From Nesterenkonia cremea (GTDB lineage: Bacteria > Actinomycetota > Actinomycetes > Actinomycetales > Micrococcaceae): a stretch of 64,000 bases of DNA. Below the pieces are notes generated by a model. The model saw only the letters and a list, made by a program, of their open reading frames with translations, was not told where the DNA came from and searched no databases. The DNA lies in contig NZ_BMIS01000009.1 of assembly GCF_014642675.1 (NCBI RefSeq), forward strand, positions 1 to 64,000, read 5' to 3'. Made by a program: the position numbers and the translations under genes. Shown here piece by piece: positions 16,273-24,450 of this stretch. Numbering within the stretch: the first letter of the stretch is position 1; the number at the start of each line of letters is the position of its first letter.

Positions 16273-17613
16273 TCAGCTCAGGTGTTCGCGCAGCGTGGTC
16301 CCCTCATAGTCCGTCCGGAAGCGGCCGCGGCGCTGCAGCTCCGGGATCACCTGCTCCACGAAGTCCTCCACGCCGTAGGGCAGCGAGGGCGGCATCAGGT
16401 TGAACCCGTCGGCGCCGCCCTCGTCCAGCCAGCGCTCGATCTCATCGGCGATGGACTCCGGTGTGCCCACCATGGTGCAGTGGCCGCCGCCGGCGGCCAA
16501 CCGGCCCAGCAGCTGCCGGACGGTGGGCCGCTCGGTCTCCACGATCCGCAGGATGGTGGCGTAGCGGCCCTTGGGCCCGGTGAACTCCTCCAACGGCGGC
16601 AGCTCCGGCACAGGGGCATCCAGCGCCCAGCCCGAGGCGTCCTGCCCCACGAACACGCTGAGCTGACGCAGCGAGCTCTCCACCGGCAGCAGCTCGTCCA
16701 GGGCGCGCTGCTTGGCGCGGGCCTCCTCCATCGTGGAGCCCACATAGGTCACCAGCCCTGGCATGATCGCCACCGCATCCGGGTCACGCCCGACGCCGGC
16801 TATCCGGCGCCGCACATCACCCCGGTACTCCTGCCCGGCGGCCAGGTCATAGGCCACGGCGTAGATGCCCTCCGCCCGGCGGGCGGCCAGGGTACGGCCC
16901 TGTTCCGAGGCGCCGGCCTGGAACAGCACCGGACGGCCCTGAGGCGGGCTGGGCACGTTCAGCGGGCCGCGCACGCTGAAGTGCTCGCCGTCGTGGTTCA
17001 GCTCGCTCAGCTGGGTGCCGTCCGCATAGCGGCCGGGGGCGTCGGCTTCGTCGGTGCGGTGCTCGCGCTCGATGAGGATCGACGACGCCGGCCAGGACTC
17101 CCACAGCCGCAGCACCACATCCACGAACTCCTCGGCCCGGGCGTAGCGCACCGCGTGCTCGGGCATCTGGGCCATGCCGTGGTTCTGGGCCTCGGCGTCG
17201 AACATGGAGGTGACCACGTTCCAGCCGATGCGCCCGCCGGAGATGTGATCCAGGCTGGCCAGCATGCGGGCGGCGTGGAAGGGCGTGAAGAAGGTGGCCG
17301 AGACCGTGCTGACCAGGCCGATCCGCTCAGTGGCTTGAGCCAGGGAGGAGAGCAGGGTCAGCGGCTCCAGGTGCCACAGTGGGCCGTCCTCCACTGCGGT
17401 GATGGAGGTGGAGTGCCCGTCGGCGAAGAAGACGGCGTCGAGCTTCCCGCGCTCGGCGATCTGCGCGAGCTCCTGATAGTACTCCACCGAGCGCAGCCGC
17501 TCGGCGTGAGAGTCCGGGGCGCGCCAGGCGGCCGAGTGGTGCCCCACCCCGTGCATGAACAGGTTGAAGTGGGCCTGCTTGGGGGCGGTCTGTGCGGAGG
17601 GTGTGCCGGTCAT
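16273..17613 (-). CDS. FMN-dependent monooxygenase, NtaA/SnaA/DszA family (LLM class)
   Basis: A 446-residue bacterial luciferase-like oxygenase. Family landmarks: FNLFMHGVGHHSAAWRAP near the N-terminus, FADGHS, LEPLTLLSSLAQATERIGL, SGGRIGWNVVTS, PVLFQAGASEQGRTLAA and GTPESIADEIERW. Such enzymes need reduced FMN from a separate reductase and oxidise S-, N- or C-centres; NtaA, SnaA and DszA act on nitrilotriacetate, pristinamycin and dibenzothiophene sulfone. The start ATG at 17613 overlaps the SDR stop by ATGA and has GAAGGG upstream; an upstream extension to 17670 would run deep into the SDR gene. It is the second gene of a TPP-riboswitch-controlled pair, so its substrate may be thiamin-related. 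Confidence 0.9.
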   Translation of the reverse strand: MTGTPSAQTAPKQAHFNLFMHGVGHHSAAWRAPDSHAERLRSVEYYQELAQIAERGKLDAVFFADGHSTSITAVEDGPLWHLEPLTLLSSLAQATERIGLVSTVSATFFTPFHAARMLASLDHISGGRIGWNVVTSMFDAEAQNHGMAQMPEHAVRYARAEEFVDVVLRLWESWPASSILIEREHRTDEADAPGRYADGTQLSELNHDGEHFSVRGPLNVPSPPQGRPVLFQAGASEQGRTLAARRAEGIYAVAYDLAAGQEYRGDVRRRIAGVGRDPDAVAIMPGLVTYVGSTMEEARAKQRALDELLPVESSLRQLSVFVGQDASGWALDAPVPELPPLEEFTGPKGRYATILRIVETERPTVRQLLGRLAAGGGHCTMVGTPESIADEIERWLDEGGADGFNLMPPSLPYGVEDFVEQVIPELQRRGRFRTDYEGTTLREHLS

Positions 17614-18455
17614 CCCTTCACCAGCCCGCCGTCGACGATCAGGTTCTGTCCCGTGACCCCGCGTGCCCACGGCGAGGCGAAGAACAGCACCGCATCGGCC
17701 AGCTGCTCGGGGGTGGTCACCGTGCGCAGCGGAGTTCCGGCGGCGATCCCCTCGAAGACGGCCTCAGGCGTGGCCGCGGAGGCGTCGGTGGTCTGCAGCA
17801 GCCCGCCCGAGACCATGTTGACCGTGATGCCGGAGGGCCCCAGATCATCGGCGAAGGTCCTGGTCAGCGAGAGCAGGGCGGCCTTGGCGGCGGTGTAGTC
17901 GTGATACGGCACCACCGGGTGCTGGAACAGATTGGTGCCGATGCTGATCACTCGCCCGACCCCGGCCTCGGCCATGCCCTGCCGGGCGGCCTGGATGATG
18001 TTGAGCGCGCCCTTCACCGAGCCCTCGAACTGCCCGGAGAGCTCATCGTAGGTGATGTCCTCGGCGTGGGAGCGGGCATCGCCGTTGAAGACGAAGTCCA
18101 CCAGGGCGTTGTTGACCACAGTGGTGATCGGGGCGCCGAAATGCTTGGCGGCGGTGCTGACCAGGGACTCTACGGCGCTGCGGTCTCGGACATCGGCCTG
18201 CAGGGCCAGGGTGCGGTCAGGGTGTTCGGCGGCCAGGGCCTGGGCGGCCTCGGCGGAGGAGCGGTAGTTGATCACCACACGGGCACCCTGGGCGAGGAAG
18301 GCCCGGGTGATCGCGGCGCCGAGCCCGCGGGCCCCTCCGGTGACCAGCACGATCTGTTCGGACAGGGGCGGGGCGGTGCTGGAGGTGGGGCTGGTGCTGG
18401 AGGTGGGGGCGCCGGCGGCTGGGCCGGCGTCGGGGGTCGGGTTCGAAGCGGTCAT
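17610..18455 (-). CDS. Short-chain dehydrogenase/reductase under TPP riboswitch
   Basis: A 281-residue SDR with cofactor motif TGGARGLGAAI near residue 43, NNAL in place of the usual NNAG, a catalytic region with Tyr and Lys as YHDYTAAKAALLSL, and GQNLIVDGG at the end. The family usually oxidises or reduces a hydroxyl with NAD(P). The first ~30 residues are a low-complexity Ala/Ser/Thr/Pro stretch. The ATG at 18455 is preceded by AGAGAGG on the minus strand, and the upstream leader holds a TPP riboswitch. Co-transcribed with the flavin monooxygenase (ATGA overlap). Substrate unknown. Confidence 0.88.
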   Translation of the reverse strand: MTASNPTPDAGPAAGAPTSSTSPTSSTAPPLSEQIVLVTGGARGLGAAITRAFLAQGARVVINYRSSAEAAQALAAEHPDRTLALQADVRDRSAVESLVSTAAKHFGAPITTVVNNALVDFVFNGDARSHAEDITYDELSGQFEGSVKGALNIIQAARQGMAEAGVGRVISIGTNLFQHPVVPYHDYTAAKAALLSLTRTFADDLGPSGITVNMVSGGLLQTTDASAATPEAVFEGIAAGTPLRTVTTPEQLADAVLFFASPWARGVTGQNLIVDGGLVKG

Positions 18456-18463
18456 GCGCTCAT

Positions 18464-18481
18464 GCCTCTCTGTTCGGAGGC
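18464..18481 (-). promoter_or_regulatory. Hairpin able to sequester the SDR ribosome binding site
   Basis: On the minus strand GCCTC (18481-18477) can pair with GAGGC (18468-18464), with an 8-nt loop. The right arm contains part of the AGAGAGG binding site of the SDR gene, 9 nt from its ATG. This would suit a TPP riboswitch that controls translation initiation, the usual mode in actinobacteria. Inferred by eye; not folded. Confidence 0.45.
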
Positions 18482-18547
18482 GAAGGCAGCCCGTGCGGCG
18501 ATGCGCTGATCCGCGGGCAGGAGCCTCGCGGGTGCGGCAGGGCCGGA

Positions 18548-18627
18548 CATTCCCTTCGCCAGTGCTAACTGGATCAGGTTCGACGGGTGTCATCTCAGCC
18601 CCGGTCCTCACCGGACGGGGCACCCCG
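18548..18627 (-). promoter_or_regulatory. TPP (thiamin pyrophosphate) riboswitch
   Basis: On the minus strand, from about 18627 down to 18548, the THI-box elements appear in order: GGGGTGCCC, then GGGGCTGAGATGACACCC, then GTCGAACCTGATCCAGTT, then AGCACTGGCGAAGGGAA. CTGAGA, ACCC, GAACCTGATC and the GGGAA closing strand are the defining conserved pieces. It lies about 95 nt upstream of the SDR start, pointing at the SDR and monooxygenase genes. In known cases TPP binding lowers expression. Confidence 0.93.
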
Positions 18628-18788
18628 TGTCACAGCACCATCCCACCACGAGTGGTGCAGAACACTCAATTGCCCGGCTCCGTAAGTCCCGTCGATTGGC
18701 ACCTATGGGTCGGGTCCGCGCCGGTCTGCCGACTCATCTGTGCCGATGGACGAGGGGAGAGGTGCCGTCAGTCTGGCCTGTGTGCGTG

Positions 18789-18853
18789 GTGTGATCAGAT
18801 ACGCGCGGAACTCAGGCCAATTCGGCAGGAATTACGCGCGTATCTGATCACAC
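18789..18853. repeat. Palindromic repeat, family A, copy 3 (inverted)
   Basis: A 65-bp element with arms GTGTGATCAGATA / TATCTGATCACAC, continued inward by CGCGCG/CGCGCG to give 19 paired positions. Relative to copies 1 and 2 the outer arm carries a T-to-G change matched on the other arm, and the centre is in the reverse orientation. It lies between the riboswitch promoter region and the nitrilase stop. Confidence 0.88.
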
Positions 18854-18936
18854 CTCAGGCACCGAGACGATGAGGGAGGCCGCGCCGACACAGCCACACC
18901 GGATTCTCTGGACTGGGGCAGGGATGAGAGTTCCCC

Positions 18937-19007
18937 GTTGTGTGGGCACTTTGACACGTTTTGACGCCGAACCCTGGCCGGATAACGCTTCAAACTGCCC
19001 GCACAAC
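18937..19007. repeat. Palindromic repeat, family E, copy 1
   Basis: Arms GTTGTGTGGGCA and TGCCCGCACAAC differ at one position and are extended by CTTTGA/TTCAAA-type pairing. A related but more degenerate copy is at 55913. It lies 63 bp downstream of the nitrilase-family stop. Confidence 0.75.
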
Positions 19008-19070
19008 TGGTGGGTGGGCCCTACCTGCGGGGAAGGAAAGTTCCCTGACGGCCGGCCCCGCCCTCAGTCC

Positions 19071-19880
19071 TCAGAGCTCGCGGGCGTTGGCGAGGACGGG
19101 GATCAGGCGCTGGGTGCGCTCCACGGTATCCGGGTCCAGGTCCGCGGTGATCAGCTGCGGGGACTCGCCGGCCTGGGCGATGACCTTGCCGCTGGGCGCC
19201 ACGACCATCGAGTGCCCGACGCCGGTGGGCGCCTTCGCCGCTGCCTCCACTCCGGATGCGCTGGGCAGGCCCTGCCCGCAGGCCACGATGTACTGCGTGG
19301 AGTCCAGGGCTCGGGCCCGGGCCAGCAGCTCCCACTGCCCCACCTTGCCGGGGCCTGCGCCCCAGGAGGCCGACAGCAGTGTGGCCACCGCACCGGCGCG
19401 GGCGTGGGCGGTGAAGAGGTTGGGGAAGCGGATGTCGTAGCAGGTCGCCAGGCCCAGCTTCACGCCGTCCACCTCGAACTGGACGATCTCGTCCCCGGCC
19501 TGGACGGTCTTGGATTCCTTGAAGCCGAAGGCGTCGTAGAGGTGGACCTTGTCGTAGGAGGAGTGGACTCCGCCTCCGACGGCGATCAGCGTGTTGGTCA
19601 CCCGGTCGCGGCCCGCTTCGCTGGGGGAGGCAGGCGTGAACATGCCGGCCACCACGGTGACGCCGTTGAGCTCTGCGATCTCCTTGACCGCGGAGGCCCA
19701 GGGGCCGTGGGTCGGCTCGGCGATGGGGGTCAGGGGATGCCCGAACGCTCGCTGCGTGGCCTCGGGGAAGACCACCACCCGCGCGCCCTCGGCGGCTGCG
19801 AGCTCGGTCCACCTCTCCACCTGGCGGAGGTTCTCGTGGGTGTCCGGACCTGTGACGATCTGTGCGGCGGCGATACGCAT
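19071..19880 (-). CDS. Nitrilase-superfamily carbon-nitrogen hydrolase
   Basis: A 269-residue cytosolic amidase with the nitrilase triad in the expected order: Glu in VVFPEATQRAF (about residue 40), Lys in SSYDKVHLYD (about 111), Cys in ATCYDIRFP (about 146). It resembles the Nit1/Nit2 branch (omega-amidase / deaminated glutathione amidase) and may repair side products of nitrogen metabolism; the exact substrate is not determined. It stands alone, about 140 bp from pabC on the same strand. Confidence 0.88.
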   Translation of the reverse strand: MRIAAAQIVTGPDTHENLRQVERWTELAAAEGARVVVFPEATQRAFGHPLTPIAEPTHGPWASAVKEIAELNGVTVVAGMFTPASPSEAGRDRVTNTLIAVGGGVHSSYDKVHLYDAFGFKESKTVQAGDEIVQFEVDGVKLGLATCYDIRFPNLFTAHARAGAVATLLSASWGAGPGKVGQWELLARARALDSTQYIVACGQGLPSASGVEAAAKAPTGVGHSMVVAPSGKVIAQAGESPQLITADLDPDTVERTQRLIPVLANAREL

Positions 19881-20022
19881 ATTCTCAGCGTACTCCCGCT
19901 GACCTGGGGCGGGGGAGGGTCAGTCGCCCAAAATCCAAGCGCCCGACGCCGGCCGCGCACCCAGCTGCGCACTCCGACCAGCACGCGCCCGCGCACCGGC
20001 CCGGCGCGCAGCCCGACGCCGC

Positions 20023-20979
20023 TCAGTTCAGCGGGTGATTGACCGGCAGGTCCTGCTTCAGGAAGGAGGTGAGCTTCTCGGTGAGCTCCTGGTCCACCTC
20101 GAGCTCGCGGTCCTCGATCCGCGCCACCGGGGTGGCGTGGCGCAGCGAGGAGCAGAGCCACACGTGGTCGGCGTCGTAGAGCTCCTCCGGGGTGAGCGGG
20201 CCGTAGCCCAGCTCCCAGCCGGCCTCGGCCGCGGCGGCGAAGATGGCACCCTGGGTGGTGCCGGGAAGGATGCCGGTCTCCAGCTCCGGGGTGGTCAGCC
20301 GCGGCGGCTGGCCGTCTTCGCCCCGGTGCACCAGCAGCACCGTGGAGGTAGGGCCCTCCAGGACCTTGCCGTCGGAGGAGGTGAAGATGACGTCGTCGAA
20401 GCCGGTGGCCTTTGCATGGCGCAGCGCGGCCATGTTGACCGCGTAGCTCAGCGTCTTCGCGCCCAGCAGCAGCCAGGGGGCGCGCTCGGCGGCGCGGGCG
20501 TCGTAGCCGCGGTCCAGCAGGGTCACGGCGATGGGCTTGCCGCGGTCGGCGCGCATCTCCGGGGAGATGGGCGTCAGCAGGGTCCAGTAGGTGCCGGCGA
20601 AGGCCGGGTCGTCGGAGGCCGGCTCCCCGTCCACGCCGCGGGTGGCCACCAGGCGGATGGAGAGCTCCTCGGGCAGCACGCCGCGGGTGCGGTACTCCTC
20701 GATGCCCAGGTCCACGGCGGCCCGCCAGGACTCGGTCGGTGGGATGCCGATGCCGGTGAGCTCGGCGGAGCGGGCCAGGCGGTCGACATGGGCCTGGAAC
20801 TTCCGGACCTCGCCGTCCACGGCGTTCATCGTCTCGAAGATCCCGTCCCCGCGGACGGCCCCGAGGTCGTCCACGCGCAGCTGCGGCTGATGGGGATCGA
20901 AGATCATGCCCTGCGGGTGCTCGACGTCGATCCGCACGGCGACGGCGGCAACGGAGTCCTCACGGAAGTGCTCGGCCAT
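20023..20979 (-). CDS. pabC: Aminodeoxychorismate lyase (PLP fold type IV)
   Basis: A 318-residue class IV aminotransferase-fold protein. Visible motifs: RVDDLGAVRGDGIFETM near the N-terminus, LLGAKTLSYAVNMAALRHA containing the PLP-binding Lys, DDVIFTSSDGKVLEGPTSTV and GILPGTTQGAIF. It cleaves aminodeoxychorismate to p-aminobenzoate and pyruvate for folate. A pabB gene lies 3.5 kb away on the same strand, supporting this role over branched-chain or D-amino-acid transaminase. Start ATG at 20979 with GGTAGG upstream. Confidence 0.85.
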   Translation of the reverse strand: MAEHFREDSVAAVAVRIDVEHPQGMIFDPHQPQLRVDDLGAVRGDGIFETMNAVDGEVRKFQAHVDRLARSAELTGIGIPPTESWRAAVDLGIEEYRTRGVLPEELSIRLVATRGVDGEPASDDPAFAGTYWTLLTPISPEMRADRGKPIAVTLLDRGYDARAAERAPWLLLGAKTLSYAVNMAALRHAKATGFDDVIFTSSDGKVLEGPTSTVLLVHRGEDGQPPRLTTPELETGILPGTTQGAIFAAAAEAGWELGYGPLTPEELYDADHVWLCSSLRHATPVARIEDRELEVDQELTEKLTSFLKQDLPVNHPLN

Positions 20980-21069
20980 ACCTACCAGCTTAGGCCATGC
21001 CGGGCCTGCGCCGCTCCGTGTCCCCAGCAGGCCGTAGGATGAGCAGGACGGATTCGGAGGGAGTACATC

Positions 21070-22581
21070 GTGCTGTGGCCATTGAGCGGACTGGGGCTGG
21101 AATCTCTGCCCCAGTGGATCTTCCTGCTCATCCTGGTCTTCGAGATGGGCGTGCGCCTGCTGGTCATCGGCATCATCCCGGAGAACCGCCGCCCCAACAC
21201 CGCCATGGCCTGGCTGCTGGCCATCTTCTTCATCCCGGTCATCGCGCTGCCGCTGTTCTTCATGCTGGGCAGCCATAAGCTCTCCCGACGCCGCCAGGAG
21301 CGTCAGCGTCGGATCAATGAGTCGCTGCTGGAGGCCACGCGGCATCTGGACCTGGTCGATCAGCTGCGCGGCCATGACGAGCAGCTCGGGGACACGGCCG
21401 CGCTGAACCGCAATCTGGGCGCCTTCCCCATCCAGGAGGGAAACCAGATCCGGCTGATGACGGAGTACCGCGAGCCCTTCGACTGGCTGGTGGAGAGGAT
21501 CGACGCCGCCGAAGAGTACGTTCACATGCTCTTCTACATCATCGGCAACGACGACGAATACGTCGGCCCGGTGCTGGAGGCGATGGAGCGCGCCGCGGCC
21601 CGCGGGGTCAAGGTCCGCCTGCTCTATGACCACCTGGGCACCTTCCGGGTCCGCGGCTACCAGCGGCTGCGCCGTCGGCTGACCCGTGTCAGCCGTGAGC
21701 TGGGGGAGACTTTCGAATGGCACCGCGTGCTGCCCATCCGCCCGTTCAGGCGCCGGTTCTCCCGTCTGGATCTGCGCAATCACCGCAAGATCGTGGTCAT
21801 CGACGGTGAGACCGCGCTGACCGGCTCCACCAACCTGATCGAGCCCCACTATCAGCGGGATTCGGCCCGGCGGATCGGTCGGCGCTGGGTGGAGCTGAAT
21901 CTGGTGGTCACCGGCCCCACGGTCACCGGCCTGGACATCGTCTTCGCCTCCGACTGGTACGCCGAGACCGGCGAGGACCTGGGTGAGAAGCTGCTGGTGG
22001 ACATGGAGGCCGATGAGGCCGCCGAGGGCGGATCCCTGGTCCAGGTGGTCCCCTCCGGGCCCGGCTTCCCGGATGAGAACAACCTGCGCCTGTTCAACGA
22101 CCTGATCTACCAGGCCACCGACCGGATCATCATCTGCACCCCCTATCTGGTGCCGGATGACTCGCTGCTCTATGCGGTGACCACAGCCGCCCGCCGCGGA
22201 GTGGAGGTCCAGGTGATGGTCTCGGAGAAGGCGGATCAGTTCACCGTTCAGCACGCCCAGCAGTCCTACTACTCGGCGCTGTTGGAGTCCGGTGTGCGGC
22301 TCTTCCGCTACCCGGCACCCGAGGTCATGCACGCGAAGTTCATGGTGGTCGACGACGAGGTCGTGGTCCTGGGCTCTTCGAATATGGATATGCGCTCCTT
22401 CTCACTGAACCTCGAGGTCACGCTGATGATCGTCGACGAGGACAAAGTCGGTGAGATCACTGAGATCTACTCCCGCTATATGCAGGGCGCCTCCGAGCTG
22501 GACTGCGAGGCCTGGAAGCGGCGTCCCTGGCGGGTGCGATACCTGGACAACGTCTTCCGTCTGACTTCGGCGCTGCAGTAG
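21070..22581 (+). CDS. cls: Cardiolipin synthase (phospholipase D family)
   Basis: A 503-residue membrane enzyme with two N-terminal helices (residues ~8-30 and 38-60) and two HKD motifs: HRKIVVIDGETALTGSTN (about residue 238) and HAKFMVVDDEVVVLGSSN (about 422). It joins phosphatidylglycerol molecules (or a CDP-diacylglycerol substrate) into cardiolipin at the membrane. The GTG at 21070 is supported by GGAGGG 8 nt upstream. It is divergent from pabC. Confidence 0.93.
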   Translation: MLWPLSGLGLESLPQWIFLLILVFEMGVRLLVIGIIPENRRPNTAMAWLLAIFFIPVIALPLFFMLGSHKLSRRRQERQRRINESLLEATRHLDLVDQLRGHDEQLGDTAALNRNLGAFPIQEGNQIRLMTEYREPFDWLVERIDAAEEYVHMLFYIIGNDDEYVGPVLEAMERAAARGVKVRLLYDHLGTFRVRGYQRLRRRLTRVSRELGETFEWHRVLPIRPFRRRFSRLDLRNHRKIVVIDGETALTGSTNLIEPHYQRDSARRIGRRWVELNLVVTGPTVTGLDIVFASDWYAETGEDLGEKLLVDMEADEAAEGGSLVQVVPSGPGFPDENNLRLFNDLIYQATDRIIICTPYLVPDDSLLYAVTTAARRGVEVQVMVSEKADQFTVQHAQQSYYSALLESGVRLFRYPAPEVMHAKFMVVDDEVVVLGSSNMDMRSFSLNLEVTLMIVDEDKVGEITEIYSRYMQGASELDCEAWKRRPWRVRYLDNVFRLTSALQ

Positions 22582-22647
22582 CCGGGCCCTGCAGCAGCCG
22601 AGCACCGTAGAATGTGGGAGTCGGCGTCGCATATTGAGGGGGAAGCT

Positions 22648-23604
22648 ATGGAGACACGACTCAGGCCTCTGGCCGTCACCGCACTGGCAGCACTGGTCCT
22701 GACCGGCTGCGTGGGCCTGGAGCCCACCGCTGATCTGGAGGAGGAGGATCAGAGCGGAAGCACCGACGCCGGCGGCAGCGGCGAATCCACTCCGGATCCT
22801 GAAGAGCCTGAGATCGACCCGGCCGAGCTCACCTTCGAGCAGCTCGACGCTGAGGAGATCCAGTATCTGCTGCTGGACGAGGACGACTGGCCCTACAGCG
22901 TGGACGGCTTCGATCAGGAGGAGGACGACCCTTCCCTCAGCGAGTACTACGCCGAGTTCGCCGAGTACTGGGTCCCGCTGGACGGCATCGACTACTCCTC
23001 CGAGGAGGAGGACTGCTTCGACGGCATCGCCGAGCTGGAGGACATCGAGACCGACGGCCGGGAGAACCACTTTGTGAGCGGCCTGCGTGAGAACCCGAAC
23101 ACTTCCTATGAGGAGGACGGGATCTTGGTGGGCATCTCCTCCTTCCGCGATGAGCAGGACACCGCCTCGGTCTGGGAGGCCGTTCTGGATGCCTGCGACG
23201 GCGTGGAGATTGAGGAGGACGGCGATGTCGTCTCGATCGGCGCTGTGGAACAGGGCGAGTGGAGCGGCGTGCATATGACGGTGCAGGCCGGCAGCTTCTT
23301 CGAGCAGGACCTGTACTTCGACGACATCCTGCTGGCCACTCTGGACCGTGGAGAGAACATCGTCTACGCCGTGGGTATGGACGTCCCGGCAGGCACCTTC
23401 ACCGATGTGCTGCGGGTCCAGGAGCGAAAGCTGGACGAGGGTCTGCCGGAGGACCTCGACGAGGGCGACGAGGGCGACGAGGACGATGACGGGGGCCTTG
23501 AGGATGACCTCGATGACGAGGAGATCGAGGGCCCTTCCGATGACGAAGACGATGATGACCAGGACGATGATGAGGACGAAGGCGACGATGAGGATGACGC
23601 CTGA
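22648..23604 (+). CDS. Very acidic lipoprotein, paralogue of the next gene
   Basis: 318 residues from the ATG at 22648, with TGAGGGGGA at 22635-22643. The signal peptide ends LVLTGC (lipobox). The mature domain has a LLLDEDDWPYSV motif, two cysteines (in EEDCFDGI and LDACDGV) spaced to form a disulfide, and LDRGENIVYAVGMDVPAGTF, all paralleled in the next protein. The C-terminal 60 residues are almost only Asp/Glu/Gly. Function unknown; the layout resembles extracellular sensor-type domains of actinobacteria. Its last codons overlap the next gene. Confidence 0.78.
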   Translation: METRLRPLAVTALAALVLTGCVGLEPTADLEEEDQSGSTDAGGSGESTPDPEEPEIDPAELTFEQLDAEEIQYLLLDEDDWPYSVDGFDQEEDDPSLSEYYAEFAEYWVPLDGIDYSSEEEDCFDGIAELEDIETDGRENHFVSGLRENPNTSYEEDGILVGISSFRDEQDTASVWEAVLDACDGVEIEEDGDVVSIGAVEQGEWSGVHMTVQAGSFFEQDLYFDDILLATLDRGENIVYAVGMDVPAGTFTDVLRVQERKLDEGLPEDLDEGDEGDEDDDGGLEDDLDDEEIEGPSDDEDDDDQDDDEDEGDDEDDA

Positions 23605-24400
23605 TCCCCGTGTCTCCGCAGCGCTTCTGGCCCTCTCGGCGCTGACCCTCACCGCCTGCTCCAGCTCGGATCCCGCCGCGGCGGAGACTGCCGAGGCACC
23701 CTATGCGGCAGTGTCCACGGAGGAGGCTGCGGCGGCGGCCGAGGCCGGTGAAGGTATGGGGGCCGCCCCGGAAGGCGAGCCGGCGGCGTCGTCGGCTGAA
23801 GGTGACGCAGCTGAGGCGGGCGAGATCGAGGAGGCTCCCGCAGCGCTCAGCGAGGAGGAGATCCTCGGACTGCTGCTGGACGAGGAGGAGATGCCCCTCG
23901 AGGTCCTGGAGTTCGCCGAGACCACGGGCACCGAGTACTTTCACGAGCGGATGGGTGTGAACCAGGGCGTCTACACCGAGGGCTTCGGGGAGTCCGAATG
24001 CGCGGCCGCCATGGATGCGGTGAACGTGGACCTCATCGGGGACGATCCGCTGGAGGGCGTGATCCGCGAGATCGGCTATGCCGACGGCAGCATGGCGCTC
24101 TGGATGCTCAGCTATGACCGACAGGCCGATTCGGCCCAGGTCTGGGAGGACCTGCTGGGCGCCTGCGAGAGCACCGTGCTGGAGAACGAGACGGAGACCG
24201 CCGAGTTTGCCAGCTTCTCCCACGGGGCGTTCGGCGGCATGAGCATGCAGATGGACTTCGAGGACGGCTCCGCTGTGGAGGGCTGGTTCGCCACGGTCGA
24301 CTACGGGGAGAACCTGGTGATGATCAGCGCGATCAACGTGGACCAGTCGGTCTTCGAGCAGCTCGTGGAGGCCCAGAGCGCCAAACTCCCCGCTGTGTGA
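23588..24400 (+). CDS. Acidic lipoprotein, paralogue of the preceding gene
   Basis: 270 residues from the ATG at 23588, inside the end of the upstream gene (17-nt overlap). It begins MRMTPDPRVSAALLALSALT and has lipobox TLTAC. An Ala/Glu-rich linker is followed by a domain matching the upstream protein: LLLDEEEMPLEVLE against LLLDEDDWPYSV, cysteines in SECAAAMD and GACESTV, and VDYGENLVMISAINV against LDRGENIVYAVGMDV. Tandem duplication and translational coupling suggest the two work together on the cell surface. No function recognised. Confidence 0.78.
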   Translation: MRMTPDPRVSAALLALSALTLTACSSSDPAAAETAEAPYAAVSTEEAAAAAEAGEGMGAAPEGEPAASSAEGDAAEAGEIEEAPAALSEEEILGLLLDEEEMPLEVLEFAETTGTEYFHERMGVNQGVYTEGFGESECAAAMDAVNVDLIGDDPLEGVIREIGYADGSMALWMLSYDRQADSAQVWEDLLGACESTVLENETETAEFASFSHGAFGGMSMQMDFEDGSAVEGWFATVDYGENLVMISAINVDQSVFEQLVEAQSAKLPAV

Positions 24401-24450
24401 CCGTGGGTGATCACGCGCAGATGGGGAGGTCCCGATGCCGGCGGCTCGCC

